Positions 1 to 7,394 of a DNA stretch of 26,451 nucleotides are shown here, in pieces (positions within the stretch are counted from its first letter, which is position 1; each line of letters starts with the position of its first letter). The position numbers and the translations under genes are program-made. The notes under the pieces were generated by a model that was given only the letters and a program-made list of their open reading frames with translations, was not told the origin of the DNA and did no database searches. Source of the DNA: DASUGM01 sp036274055 (GTDB lineage Bacteria > Acidobacteriota > Vicinamibacteria > Vicinamibacterales > SCN-69-37); NCBI GenBank assembly GCA_036274055.1, contig DASUGM010000305.1, forward strand, positions 1-26,451, read 5' to 3'.

Positions 1-33
1 GTAGATCGGCGTGGTGATGTAGAAGGGTCGCAT
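1..33 (-). CDS. metG: Methionyl-tRNA synthetase, N-terminal 11 codons only
   Basis: An ATG on the minus strand at 33-31 opens a frame that runs off the left edge and reads MRPFYITTPIY. This matches the N-terminus typical of bacterial MetRS (xxFYITTPIYYVN, the first strand of the Rossmann catalytic domain). MetRS charges tRNA-Met in the cytoplasm. The gene lies 42 bp downstream of larC in the same direction, so radC-larC-metG probably form one transcript. Only 33 bp are visible, so the assignment rests on one short but characteristic motif. Confidence 0.8.
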   Translation of the reverse strand, partial: MRPFYITTPIY

Positions 34-75
34 GATCGCTGGCTGAGCCCCGGACGACGTCGAGAAACTCCCATT

Positions 76-1329
76 CTATGGCGATTTGCGATCCTGCCAG
101 GCGCGGAGCGCGTCGGCGTGGACCGCCTTGACCGCCCGCCCGGTGGCCTGCGCAACGCGCAGGCAGTCGTCGAACTCAGGCTGGACGTTCAGGACCTCGC
201 CCCCTCGGCCGGCCACCTTGATGCGCACGTCCCCGCCAGGCACGGCGACCGTCACCCACTCGCGCTCCAGCGTTTCGCGCCACATCCGCTCGAACCGCAC
301 CCCGAGCGTTGTCGTCTCGCGAAAGAGCACGTCGCAGAGCGCGGCCCGGGCCGCTTCGGGCGCGATCACCGTCAACAGCGTGCCCGGCCGGCCTTTTTTC
401 ATCTGCACCGCGGTGAGGAACACGTCCAGCGCGCCGGCCGCGAACAACCGATCGCCGGTCGAGCTGAACAGCTGCGGGTTCATGTCGTCCATCTCGCACT
501 CGATCTTGACGATCGATTCGGCGCCTGGCGGTCCGGCCGCCGCGGCGACGCGGGTCCCAGTCACGACGCGCAGGACGTTGGGCACACCCGGAAAATCCTT
601 CGTGCCGGCCCCGTACCCGATGCGCTCGACGGCCATCGGCGGCAGCGGACCGTACGATCGCGCGTACGACGACAGGACCAGCGCGCCGGTCGGCGTCACC
701 AGTTCGGTGTGCGGCCCGCTGCTGTGAATCGGCACGCCGGTCAGCAACCGCAGCGTCGCGGGCGCCGGCACCGGATACGTACCGTGCGAGATTTTGACGG
801 TGCCGCTCCCGACATTCAGCGACGACGCCACCACCTCGTCGATGCCGAACCACTCCATGGCGAACACAGCCCCGACGATGTCGATGATCGAGTCGAGGGC
901 GCCGACTTCGTGCAGATGAACGCGGTCGAGCGGCACGCCATGAATCGCCGCCTCGGCCTCGCCGAGACGATCGAACAGCTCGATCGCGCGCCTCTTCCCC
1001 GCCGGCGACAGCGCCGAGTGGCCGATCAGATGCGCGATCTCGTCGAGCGACCGGTGGCCGTGGTCGCCGTGCGGATGTTGGTGGGCGTGGTCGTGTTCAC
1101 CGGCATGACGGGGCCGATCCCGGCCCTCGCCGTCGCGGGCCCGCACCTCGACGTGATTCGCGGTGATCCCCGCCCGGACGACGCGCGTGACGCGGAGTTC
1201 GTGCTCGACGCCGAGGCTGCCGAGCGCCTGCTGCAGGGCGTCGAACGGCAGGCCGGCATCGAGCAGCGCGCCAAGGATCATGTCGCCGGCCGCGCCCGAG
1301 AAGCAGTCGAAGTACATCACGCGGCTCAT
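76..1329 (-). CDS. larC: LarC-type nickel insertion protein (NPN cofactor nickel chelatase)
   Basis: About 417 aa, close to the family length of roughly 400. LarC inserts nickel, in a CTP-dependent reaction, into the pyridinium bis-thiocarboxylate mononucleotide that becomes the NPN cofactor of lactate racemase-like enzymes. The N-terminus MSRVMYFDCFSGAAGDM is the family signature. A His/Asp-rich loop (about residues 80-100, many HxH and DH pairs) matches the metal-rich linker of LarC. ATG at 1329 is preferred over one 9 bp upstream. It forms an ATGA overlap with the radC stop, and an AGAGG lies 9 nt before it. LarB, LarE and a LarA-like racemase are not in the window. Family call is firm; the client enzyme is unknown. 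Confidence 0.92.
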   Translation of the reverse strand: MSRVMYFDCFSGAAGDMILGALLDAGLPFDALQQALGSLGVEHELRVTRVVRAGITANHVEVRARDGEGRDRPRHAGEHDHAHQHPHGDHGHRSLDEIAHLIGHSALSPAGKRRAIELFDRLGEAEAAIHGVPLDRVHLHEVGALDSIIDIVGAVFAMEWFGIDEVVASSLNVGSGTVKISHGTYPVPAPATLRLLTGVPIHSSGPHTELVTPTGALVLSSYARSYGPLPPMAVERIGYGAGTKDFPGVPNVLRVVTGTRVAAAAGPPGAESIVKIECEMDDMNPQLFSSTGDRLFAAGALDVFLTAVQMKKGRPGTLLTVIAPEAARAALCDVLFRETTTLGVRFERMWRETLEREWVTVAVPGGDVRIKVAGRGGEVLNVQPEFDDCLRVAQATGRAVKAVHADALRAWQDRKSP

Positions 1330-1997
1330 CGCACCCATCCTCTGTCCCGCAGCGACACGTAGCCAGTGTCGCTCAATACGACGTGGTCCAGCATCTCGAT
1401 GCCCAGCACCTGCCCCGCGTCTCGCATCCGCCGCGTGAGCAGCACATCTTCCGCCGTCGGCGTCGGATCGCCGGATGGATGATTATGAAACACCACCACG
1501 GCGGCCGCACCGACGATCGCCGCCTCGCGATAGACCTCCCGCGGATGCGTCACGACGGTGTCGAGGCTGCCGATGAACACGATCCGCGTCGACAGCAGCC
1601 GGTTGCGTGCGTCGAGCAGCATGACGCCGAATCGCTCGACCGTGCCCGCGCCATAGAGCGGCAGCAGGTAGCGCGCCGTGTCGTGCACCGACAGGAACTG
1701 CGGACGCTCGGTCGAGGGCGGCACGAGCGTTCGGCGGCCCAGTTCGACGGCGGCGAGGATGCGGCTGGCGACCGCCGCGCCGACACCCGAAGTTCCGGCC
1801 AGTTGCCGGAGATGCCGCCGTGAGAGTCCATGCAGGCCACCCGACTCGTGCAGCACGCGGTCGGCGACCGCCAGCGCCGGCATCGTCGCCGTGCCGTGTC
1901 CGATGAGGAGGGCAAGCAGCTCGTTGTCGCCGAGCGCGGCGACGCCGTGACGTTCCAGTTTCTCTCGCGGCAGATCCTGCGCCGATGTTTCCGTCAT
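1326..1997 (-). CDS. radC: RadC/MPN (JAB) domain protein
   Basis: 223 aa, the normal RadC length. The C-terminal half carries the JAMM metal-site motif HNHPSGDPTPTAED, followed by the usual DHVVLSDTGYVSL segment; the N-terminal part is a helix-hairpin-helix-like UPF0758 region. RadC proteins were named for DNA repair, but their enzymatic role is not established; the JAMM fold suggests a metalloprotease or related hydrolase. The zinc ligands look intact. The gene overlaps larC by 4 bp (ATGA), indicating translational coupling. It is divergent from the lipoprotein gene at 2061. Confidence 0.93.
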   Translation of the reverse strand: MTETSAQDLPREKLERHGVAALGDNELLALLIGHGTATMPALAVADRVLHESGGLHGLSRRHLRQLAGTSGVGAAVASRILAAVELGRRTLVPPSTERPQFLSVHDTARYLLPLYGAGTVERFGVMLLDARNRLLSTRIVFIGSLDTVVTHPREVYREAAIVGAAAVVVFHNHPSGDPTPTAEDVLLTRRMRDAGQVLGIEMLDHVVLSDTGYVSLRDRGWVR

Positions 1998-2046
1998 CTC
2001 GCGTCCTCATGCGCGCGCACCATCAAAATGTCGTCGATGCCCGCGT

Positions 2047-2052
2047 TATACT
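2047..2052 (+). promoter_or_regulatory. Possible -10 box for the 2061 lipoprotein gene
   Basis: TATACT lies 8 nt before ATG 2061, in the 63-bp divergent gap with radC. No convincing -35 is seen 16-18 bp upstream. If used, the transcript would be nearly leaderless. Weak call. Confidence 0.3.
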
Positions 2053-2060
2053 GCCGGCCG

Positions 2061-2621
2061 ATGCGTGCGTTCGCCGTGCTGTGTGTTGTCGTGCTTCTGG
2101 CGTCAGCCTGCTCGGACCCGCCAACCAAGGAACACGATCAAGCTGAAGGCGCGCTGGCCGCGGCGCGCGCCGCCGACGCCGCGATCTACGCGCCCGAGGA
2201 ACTGAACACCGCGATTGCCGCACTCCAGAAGTACGACACCGCGGTGGCGCAGCGCGATTACCGCCTGGCGTTAAGCCTGGCCCTCGAAGCCTTCAACGGC
2301 GCGAACGAAGCCGCCAAGCGCGCCGGCAACGAAAAGGCCGCGGCGCGCAGCCGCGCCGAAGCGCTGGTCGCCGAACTGGACGCGTTGCTGAAGACCGCCG
2401 CCGTTCGTCTCACTGGAACGTCGATGCCACGCCTCAACGCGCCCACCGCCGAACGGGTCCGCCAGAACATCCCCGGTGCCACTCAGGCATTGCAAGAAGC
2501 GCGCACACGGCTCGGCGCGGCGGACTATCGCGGCGTGGTCTCGCTGATCGAGTCGATTGTTCAGCAATTCCGCGTTGATCTTGGCGGCGCCGCTCCGGCC
2601 ACCGGCCGGGGACGGGGGTAG
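2061..2621 (+). CDS. DUF4398-like small lipoprotein
   Basis: 186 aa from ATG 2061. A type II signal peptide (MRAFAVLCVVVLLASAC) ends in lipobox A-S-A-C17, so the protein is probably membrane-anchored in the envelope. The mature part is almost all helical and alanine-rich, with the pattern YAPEELNTAIAALQKYDTA then A.RDYRLALSLALEA, which resembles the DUF4398 helical repeat of other envelope lipoproteins. A longer in-frame reading begins at 1830 but lies over radC and lacks a signal peptide, so it was not used. A TATACT box at 2047-2052 lies just before the start. Function is unknown; a cell-envelope spacer or TolA/Pal-associated role is only a guess. Confidence 0.82.
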   Translation: MRAFAVLCVVVLLASACSDPPTKEHDQAEGALAAARAADAAIYAPEELNTAIAALQKYDTAVAQRDYRLALSLALEAFNGANEAAKRAGNEKAAARSRAEALVAELDALLKTAAVRLTGTSMPRLNAPTAERVRQNIPGATQALQEARTRLGAADYRGVVSLIESIVQQFRVDLGGAAPATGRGRG

Positions 2622-2632
2622 GAATTGCAAAA

Positions 2633-2648
2633 TCTCCACTCCAGGAGA
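2633..2648. terminator. Weak hairpin between convergent genes
   Basis: TCTCC and GGAGA can pair around a 6-nt loop in the 35-bp gap between the lipoprotein gene (+) and dapF (-). The stem is only 5 bp with no T-tract, so a terminator role is doubtful. Confidence 0.2.
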
Positions 2649-2656
2649 CGAGAACA

Positions 2657-3475
2657 CTAGCAAGCCAGGCCGGCCCACCAGTCCACGGTTCCGACGATCT
2701 CGGCGTCTCCCGTCAAGAAGATCCCGGTCTCCGTCCAGTCGACGTGCTGGGTTCCGCCCGGCGAGGTGACGTCGACCGCGCGTGAGGCGCCACCGAACGC
2801 GGCAGCCGCAACGGCGGCGGCGCAGGCGCCCGTGCCGGAGGCTTCGGTCGGACCGACGCCGCGCTCCCAAATCAGGATGCGTACGTGTTTCGGTGACTCG
2901 ACCATCGCCAGTTCGACGTTGGTACCGTCGGGGAAAAACGGGTGCACGGCGAGCGGCCCGGCAATCGCGTGCAGGCGCGACGCCGTCGCCGGACCGAGCA
3001 CGACACACTGCGGATTGCCGACACGCAGCACCGCCGCCGTCACCGAGGTGCCGTTGACGTCGAGCGTCTCCTCGCGCAGGTCGGTAGGCGGCCCCATCTC
3101 GGCGCGAAACGTGAACCGCAGGCCGTCAGCCCGCAGCAGCACGAGCGCCTTGTCACCGGCGCCAGTCTGAATGACCAGCGTCGCCGATGTCGTCAGTGCG
3201 CGCCGATGCGCCAGCCACGCGGCGACGCAACGGACGCCGTTGCCGGAGACTTCGGAATGGCTCCCGTCGGCATTGAGCAGCTTGACGACCGCACCGAGCG
3301 GCCGCTCGTCAACGATCATCAGGCCATCGGCGCCGATGCCACGATGCCGGTCGCAGAGCCGCCGGGCCAGCGCCGGCAGATCGACGGCCCCCGCCACGGC
3401 GCGCTCGGCGACCAGCAGAAAGTCGTTGCCGTAGGCGTGCGTCTTGACGAGCGAAACGGGGACCGGTAGTGGCAT
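2657..3475 (-). CDS. dapF: Diaminopimelate epimerase-like protein with both catalytic Cys replaced by Ser
   Basis: 272 aa, normal DapF length. DapF interconverts LL- and meso-diaminopimelate for lysine and peptidoglycan using a pair of cysteines as general acid/base. Family landmarks are present: HAYGNDF (14-19), GIGADG (46-51), NADGS (68-72), GNPQC (153-157) and ERGVGPT (204-210). The catalytic-loop motifs read SGNGVRC (Ser77) and ASGTGAC (Ser213), where characterised DapF has CGNG and CGTG. The codon is TCC at both sites (3245-3247 and 2837-2839). The two duplicated domains are otherwise intact, so this is not a decaying gene. It may be a lineage-specific serine variant or a related epimerase with a changed substrate. 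It lies 3 bp after the methyltransferase gene. Confidence 0.88.
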   Translation of the reverse strand: MPLPVPVSLVKTHAYGNDFLLVAERAVAGAVDLPALARRLCDRHRGIGADGLMIVDERPLGAVVKLLNADGSHSEVSGNGVRCVAAWLAHRRALTTSATLVIQTGAGDKALVLLRADGLRFTFRAEMGPPTDLREETLDVNGTSVTAAVLRVGNPQCVVLGPATASRLHAIAGPLAVHPFFPDGTNVELAMVESPKHVRILIWERGVGPTEASGTGACAAAVAAAAFGGASRAVDVTSPGGTQHVDWTETGIFLTGDAEIVGTVDWWAGLAC

Positions 3476-3478
3476 CGG

Positions 3479-4243
3479 TTACTTGCGGCAGAACGCCAGC
3501 AGATGCCAGCCGAACCGCCGCGTCCAGGCGCGCGGTAGCGCGTTGAACGTGCCGACGAAGCCCAGGTTGAACGCCGTCCCTTTCCAGCCTTTATGCAGAC
3601 GACTCTTGACCGGAAACCGTTCCGGCACGATGTCGACGGATGCGAACTGGCCGAGCAGGCTGCGGAACTCACCGATCGAATAGCGTCGCAACTCGGGTGC
3701 GTCCTCGTGCTCGAGCGGCGTTTTCATCACCTTCGAGAGCACGTGCAGCCATGACACACGGTTGTAGACCTGGAACATGGCCAGCCCACCGGGTCTTAGG
3801 ACTCTATGGCACTCCGCCACCACCGCCGCGTCGTCGGCAGCGTACTGGATCACACCGTGGGCGTACACGAAGTCCATGCAATTTGCCGTGAACGGCAGCC
3901 CCTCGCCGTCAGCGACGGCCAGGCCGGCATAAAGCGCCTGTTGGCTGAGATTGGCGCGGGTCAACGCGATCGCGCTCGGCGCGGTGTCGACGCCAAAGGT
4001 CCGGGCGCCGCCCCGGGCGAAGCGCACCACCTCAACCCCGGCCCCGCAGCCGACGTCTAATACGGCGCGCCCGGCCCAATCGTTGAAATTCACCAGCCGC
4101 GTCAGGTGATGCAACTTCTCGAAGTGATACGCGTCTAGATCGGCGAAAAAGCCGGGCGAGCCGACCGGATGTTTCGTGATTTCGAGATCGTGGATGTGCG
4201 CGTCCCAGTAACGGCGTACCTGGGCACGAGACGAAGCGGGCAT
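3479..4243 (-). CDS. Class I SAM-dependent methyltransferase
   Basis: 254 aa. SAM-binding motif I is VLDVGCGAGVEVVRFA (about 61-76), followed by a motif II acidic residue in FGVDTAP and the post-motif YAHGVIQYAADDAAVVAECHR region typical of Methyltransf_11 proteins. The N-terminus (RYWDAHIHDLEITKHPVGS) is characteristic of a subfamily seen beside cell-surface or lipid genes. The substrate cannot be read from sequence. No signal peptide is seen, so it is cytoplasmic. It is transcribed with dapF (3-bp gap) and divergent from the GlpD-like gene, with only 30 bp between the two starts. Confidence 0.85.
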   Translation of the reverse strand: MPASSRAQVRRYWDAHIHDLEITKHPVGSPGFFADLDAYHFEKLHHLTRLVNFNDWAGRAVLDVGCGAGVEVVRFARGGARTFGVDTAPSAIALTRANLSQQALYAGLAVADGEGLPFTANCMDFVYAHGVIQYAADDAAVVAECHRVLRPGGLAMFQVYNRVSWLHVLSKVMKTPLEHEDAPELRRYSIGEFRSLLGQFASVDIVPERFPVKSRLHKGWKGTAFNLGFVGTFNALPRAWTRRFGWHLLAFCRK

Positions 4244-4249
4244 CGGCGA

Positions 4250-4256
4250 ATACTAT
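4250..4256. promoter_or_regulatory. Possible shared, two-way -10 element
   Basis: The 30-bp gap between the divergent methyltransferase and oxidoreductase starts contains ATACTATAGG. It reads TACTAT on the plus strand (4251-4256) and TATAGT on the minus strand (4255-4250). Either could be a -10 box giving a very short leader. No clear -35 was found on either strand. Confidence 0.3.
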
Positions 4257-4273
4257 AGGTGACTCCAAACGCT

Positions 4274-5878
4274 ATGCCGAGAAACGCAGCGGACCTGGCC
4301 GGCACTCGCTACGACCTGCTCGTCGTCGGGGGCGGCATTCACGGACTCTTCGCGGCGTACGACGCCGCGTCGCGCGGGCTGTCGGTGGCGCTGGTCGAGC
4401 GCGCGGACTTCGGCGGCGGCCTGTCGGCACAACACCAACGCACGCTCCATGGCGGCTTGCGCGCGATGGAATCGGCGAGCGCGGGAAAAGCGCGCGGTCA
4501 GATCCGCGAGCGCCGGACCTGGGCGGTGATCGCACCGCACCTGATCCGGCCGCTGCCCTTCCTGATCGGCACCTATCGATTCACGAAGCGATCGCGCTGG
4601 CTGGTCAAGGCCGGCTTCAAGGCCTACGACTTCATCGGCCGCCATCGCAATCACGATGTGTCGCCGGAATTGCATCTGCCGAGAGCGAAACTGGAATCGG
4701 CGGCGGCCACGCGGCGGCTGTTTCCGGGCATCGCCGACAAGGGACTCTCTGGCGGCGCCGTCTGGTACGACTACCAGATCAAGCACCCCGATCGCCTCAA
4801 CTGGACGGTCGTGCTGGCCGCGGTCGAGGCTGGCGCCAAACTCGCAAACTACATTGAGGCGACCGGACCGCTGCGCGACGGCCAGCGCGTCGCCGGCGCG
4901 CGAGTCCGCGATCTTGTCACCGGGCGGGAGCACGACGTCCAGGCGAGCGCCACACTGCTGGCCTGCGGCAGCGGCCTGCCGGCGACGATGGCGAAGTTCG
5001 GCGTGACGGGCGCGCCGCCGATGGTCCGGGCGATGAATCTGCTGGTCAACCGTCCGGCGCGCGACATCGCGACGGCCGCGCGGGGATTGTCGGGCCGGAT
5101 GCTGACCATGGTGCCGTGGCAGGGCCTGGTTCTGGTCGGCACGTTCCAGTCGCCCGATGTGATCACCGACACGAGCGCGCCGGCGCCGGACATGATCGAT
5201 GCCTGCCTGGCCGACGCCAACGCGGCCTTTCCGAACCTGCATGCGACCCGCGCCGACATTCGCCTGGTGCACTGCGGGCTGACGCCGGCCGTGGTCCGCA
5301 ACGGAAAAGCCGAGCTGTTACCAGAGCCGCAGGTGATCTCGCACGCCCGCGAGGGGGCGGCAGGCGTGCATTCGCTGATCGGCGTCAAGTTCACGACCGC
5401 ACGCCGCGCGGCCGAGCACGCGGTCGACGTGGTGTGCAAGGAGCTGGGCCGATCGCGCGGCCGCTGCGTGACCGCGCGACAGACGCTGCCGCACGCCGGC
5501 ATCGCCGACTTCGAGGGCCGGCTGGTCGAGACGCTGCGCGAGGTTGCCGCCGAGCTCGACCGCGACGTGATGGATCACTTTGGCGCGTGGTACGGCACCG
5601 AAGCGTCCACGGTGATCCATTTTGCGCGCACCGCCGGCTTGACCGATCGGCTGGCGCCCGGCTGCCCGATCCTCGCCGGCGAGGTTGCCTATGCCGTCGA
5701 ATTCGGCGCCGCCGTCCATCTGTCCGACGTCGTCCTGCGCCGGTTGCCGCTTGGCAACGCCGGCCATCCCGGCATGGCAGCACTCGCGCGCGCCGCTGAA
5801 ATCATGGGCGAACGGATGGACTGGTCCCCGGAGCGGCGGGCTGAGGAGATCGCGGCGGTCGAGAAGATTTATCCGTAG
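4274..5878 (+). CDS. GlpD-like FAD-dependent glycerol-3-phosphate dehydrogenase/oxidoreductase
   Basis: 534 aa from ATG 4274 (a GTG at 4259 is an alternative start). The N-terminus has the dinucleotide-binding motif VVGGGIHGLFAAYDAASRGL followed by VALVERADFGGG, as in the DAO/GlpD superfamily. The last ~130 residues resemble the GlpD C-terminal helical domain and end in SPERRAEEIAAVEKIYP. GlpD oxidises sn-glycerol-3-phosphate to DHAP and passes electrons to quinone at the membrane. The usual DFA-GTSSRSSKL segment is here GGGLSAQHQRTLHGG, so the isoalloxazine/substrate loop is divergent and the substrate may not be glycerol-3-phosphate. The gene stands alone, divergent from the methyltransferase and convergent with the barrel gene. 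Confidence 0.78.
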   Translation: MPRNAADLAGTRYDLLVVGGGIHGLFAAYDAASRGLSVALVERADFGGGLSAQHQRTLHGGLRAMESASAGKARGQIRERRTWAVIAPHLIRPLPFLIGTYRFTKRSRWLVKAGFKAYDFIGRHRNHDVSPELHLPRAKLESAAATRRLFPGIADKGLSGGAVWYDYQIKHPDRLNWTVVLAAVEAGAKLANYIEATGPLRDGQRVAGARVRDLVTGREHDVQASATLLACGSGLPATMAKFGVTGAPPMVRAMNLLVNRPARDIATAARGLSGRMLTMVPWQGLVLVGTFQSPDVITDTSAPAPDMIDACLADANAAFPNLHATRADIRLVHCGLTPAVVRNGKAELLPEPQVISHAREGAAGVHSLIGVKFTTARRAAEHAVDVVCKELGRSRGRCVTARQTLPHAGIADFEGRLVETLREVAAELDRDVMDHFGAWYGTEASTVIHFARTAGLTDRLAPGCPILAGEVAYAVEFGAAVHLSDVVLRRLPLGNAGHPGMAALARAAEIMGERMDWSPERRAEEIAAVEKIYP

Positions 5879-5880
5879 AT

Positions 5881-6052
5881 CCGTGCGCGGTGCGTTATGC
5901 GCGGTGCGCGGTGCGTGTGCGCCGTGCGTCTCTCTTCGCGGCGCCCCGGCAGCACGCCCAATCGAGCCGCCGATTCAAATCCAGCCGCGCGTTCCGAAGA
6001 GAAGCGCACGGCGCACACGCACCGCGCACTGCGCATGCCGCACCGCGCACGG
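5881..6052. repeat. 58-bp inverted repeat made of TGCG heptamers
   Basis: The left arm 5881-5938 and the reverse complement of the right arm 5995-6052 agree at 53 of 58 positions, with a 56-nt spacer between. Each arm is itself a run of short TGCG-initial units such as TGCGCGG, TGCGTTA and TGCGCCG. The element fills the gap between the stop codons of the GlpD-like gene (+) and the barrel gene (-), starting 2 bp after one and ending 4 bp before the other. It could act as a two-way terminator or mRNA stabiliser, or be a palindromic repeat of the REP/BIME or MITE kind. No ORF in it looks real. Confidence 0.9.
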
Positions 6053-6056
6053 AGCG

Positions 6057-6923
6057 CTACTGGATCGTAAACGCCTTGAACACCCACGTGGCCCCGAAGG
6101 TGAATCCCCACGACGGATCGCGTTCGGTGACGCCGATGAGCATCGCGCCGTCGACACGGACCGGGCCGTGCGTGAAGCGGCCGCCGACGCGCACGACTGA
6201 CGCCGTCTCGGTGCCGACCGGGGTCAGGGCCACCGTCGCACGGGTGTTGAGCCGGCCATTGATCTCCGCGACGATTTCGGCGCCGGCGGCGATCGCGCGC
6301 GCGACCGAGAGACCGTACTCGATCACGTCGTTCTGATCGTCACCGCGGGCCGGGTCGGCGAGGATGCCGATGCCGGCGTTGCCGGCGACGCGCACCGACT
6401 GGATGGTCTTGGCGATCGCGAAGCCGAAGTGAAAGTCGGTGGTGTCGGTCCCCAGACCGCTTTCGTTTTCGGCGTTCGGCAGCCGCGTCCAGAAGCGCAC
6501 CGCCATCGCCGGTCTCGATCCGGTCTCGGAGAGGAAGCGGATCTTGGTGCCGATCCGCAGGTCTTCGATGTCGCTGGTCGTGTCGCCGGAAAAGTTGAGC
6601 ATGCTGGTCAACGGCGCGGGCTCGATCGACTCGACCCTGAGGCCGTTGCGAACGCCGCCGTCGAACTGGACTTCGGCGATCGAGCTGATCCCGATGCTGA
6701 GACCGAATGTCCCGAACTTCCACAGCCGGCCGCGCAGGCCCGAGGCCGGGAAAAACGCGTCCTGCTGGAGATCGAGTCCCGCCTCGACGAGGATGTTGCC
6801 CGCCGGCACGGTCTCGGGATCCTCGGTGACCAGCGGGCGCGACTGGCCGGCCGCCGGCGTAACCAGCGCGCCGCCGAGAAGCGCGCACGCCGCGATGCCA
6901 GTCACGAATCGTTTCACGATCAC
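6057..6923 (-). CDS. Predicted outer-membrane beta-barrel protein (MetA-pathway-like family)
   Basis: About 288 aa. A signal peptide is present (KRFVTGIAACALLGGALVTPAAGQ, probable cleavage after AAG or Q). The mature protein has alternating polar/hydrophobic beta-strands, a VTEDPETVPAG start and repeated aromatic-Gly strand ends (FHFGFAIAKT, WGFTFGATWVF). This resembles the Phenol_MetA_deg/transporter-like barrel families of unknown function. GTG 6923 is chosen because AGGAGG lies 5 nt upstream; GTG 6917 is possible, while a GTG at 6929 would overlap the ribosome site. It follows dtd by about 20 bp and is the last gene of the run. The substrate is unknown. Confidence 0.72.
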   Translation of the reverse strand: MIVKRFVTGIAACALLGGALVTPAAGQSRPLVTEDPETVPAGNILVEAGLDLQQDAFFPASGLRGRLWKFGTFGLSIGISSIAEVQFDGGVRNGLRVESIEPAPLTSMLNFSGDTTSDIEDLRIGTKIRFLSETGSRPAMAVRFWTRLPNAENESGLGTDTTDFHFGFAIAKTIQSVRVAGNAGIGILADPARGDDQNDVIEYGLSVARAIAAGAEIVAEINGRLNTRATVALTPVGTETASVVRVGGRFTHGPVRVDGAMLIGVTERDPSWGFTFGATWVFKAFTIQ

Positions 6924-6928
6924 GAACA

Positions 6929-6934
6929 CCTCCT
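6929..6934 (-). promoter_or_regulatory. Consensus Shine-Dalgarno for the barrel gene
   Basis: AGGAGG on the minus strand, 5 nt before GTG 6923. It decides the start codon and implies strong independent initiation at the end of the run. Confidence 0.75.
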
Positions 6935-6943
6935 ACCTGCCCT

Positions 6944-7393
6944 TCAGAACGTGCGGCGGCTGTCGATCAGGATCGTCACCGGCCCGTCATTGACGAGCGC
7001 GACGTCCATGTCCGCCTGGAAGACGCCGGTGGCGATCCGCAGACCGCTGGCCTGCAATCGAGCCACAAACGCGTCATAGAGAGGCCGCGCCGCCGCGGGC
7101 GGCGCCGCGGCGTCGAACCCGGGCCGCCGGCCGCGTCGCACATCACCCATCAGCGTGAATTGCGAAACCGCGAGCACGGCCCCACCGGCGTCGGCCACCG
7201 ATCGATTCATCCGGCCTTGTTCGTCCGGAAAGATTCTCAACTCGAGGACTTTGGACGCCGTGTAGTCGATATCCGCCATACCGTCGCCCTCGCCCACCCC
7301 GACGAAGACGACGAGGCCGGTGTCAATCGCGCCGGCGATCTCGCCGGCAATCGTCACGCTCGCGCGCGAGACGCGCTGCACGACAGCGCGCAC
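6944..7393 (-). CDS. dtd: D-aminoacyl-tRNA deacylase
   Basis: 149 aa, standard Dtd length. Dtd hydrolyses D-amino acids (and glycine) mischarged on tRNA in the cytoplasm. Both family motifs are intact: SQFTLMGD with the following GRRPGF and AAPP segment, and the C-terminal NDGPVTILIDS containing the Gly-cis-Pro active-site element. The N-terminus MRAVVQRVSRASVTI is typical. Start is GTG 7393, one base after the ttcA stop, so the genes are probably coupled. Confidence 0.95.
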   Translation of the reverse strand: MRAVVQRVSRASVTIAGEIAGAIDTGLVVFVGVGEGDGMADIDYTASKVLELRIFPDEQGRMNRSVADAGGAVLAVSQFTLMGDVRRGRRPGFDAAAPPAAARPLYDAFVARLQASGLRIATGVFQADMDVALVNDGPVTILIDSRRTF

Positions 7394-7394
7394 G

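Noticed and set aside
118..1362. Long plus-strand reading opposite larC
   Set aside because: Arg/Ala/Pro-rich translation with no family motif, lying over a clear LarC gene. Typical GC-bias shadow.
1830..2060. Upstream extension of the lipoprotein gene at 2061
   Set aside because: Overlaps radC antisense and would bury the signal peptide inside the protein.
5960..5990. T-arm-like ATTCAAATC inside the spacer of the inverted repeat
   Set aside because: The flanking bases do not pair as a T-stem and no acceptor, D or anticodon arm fits around it.
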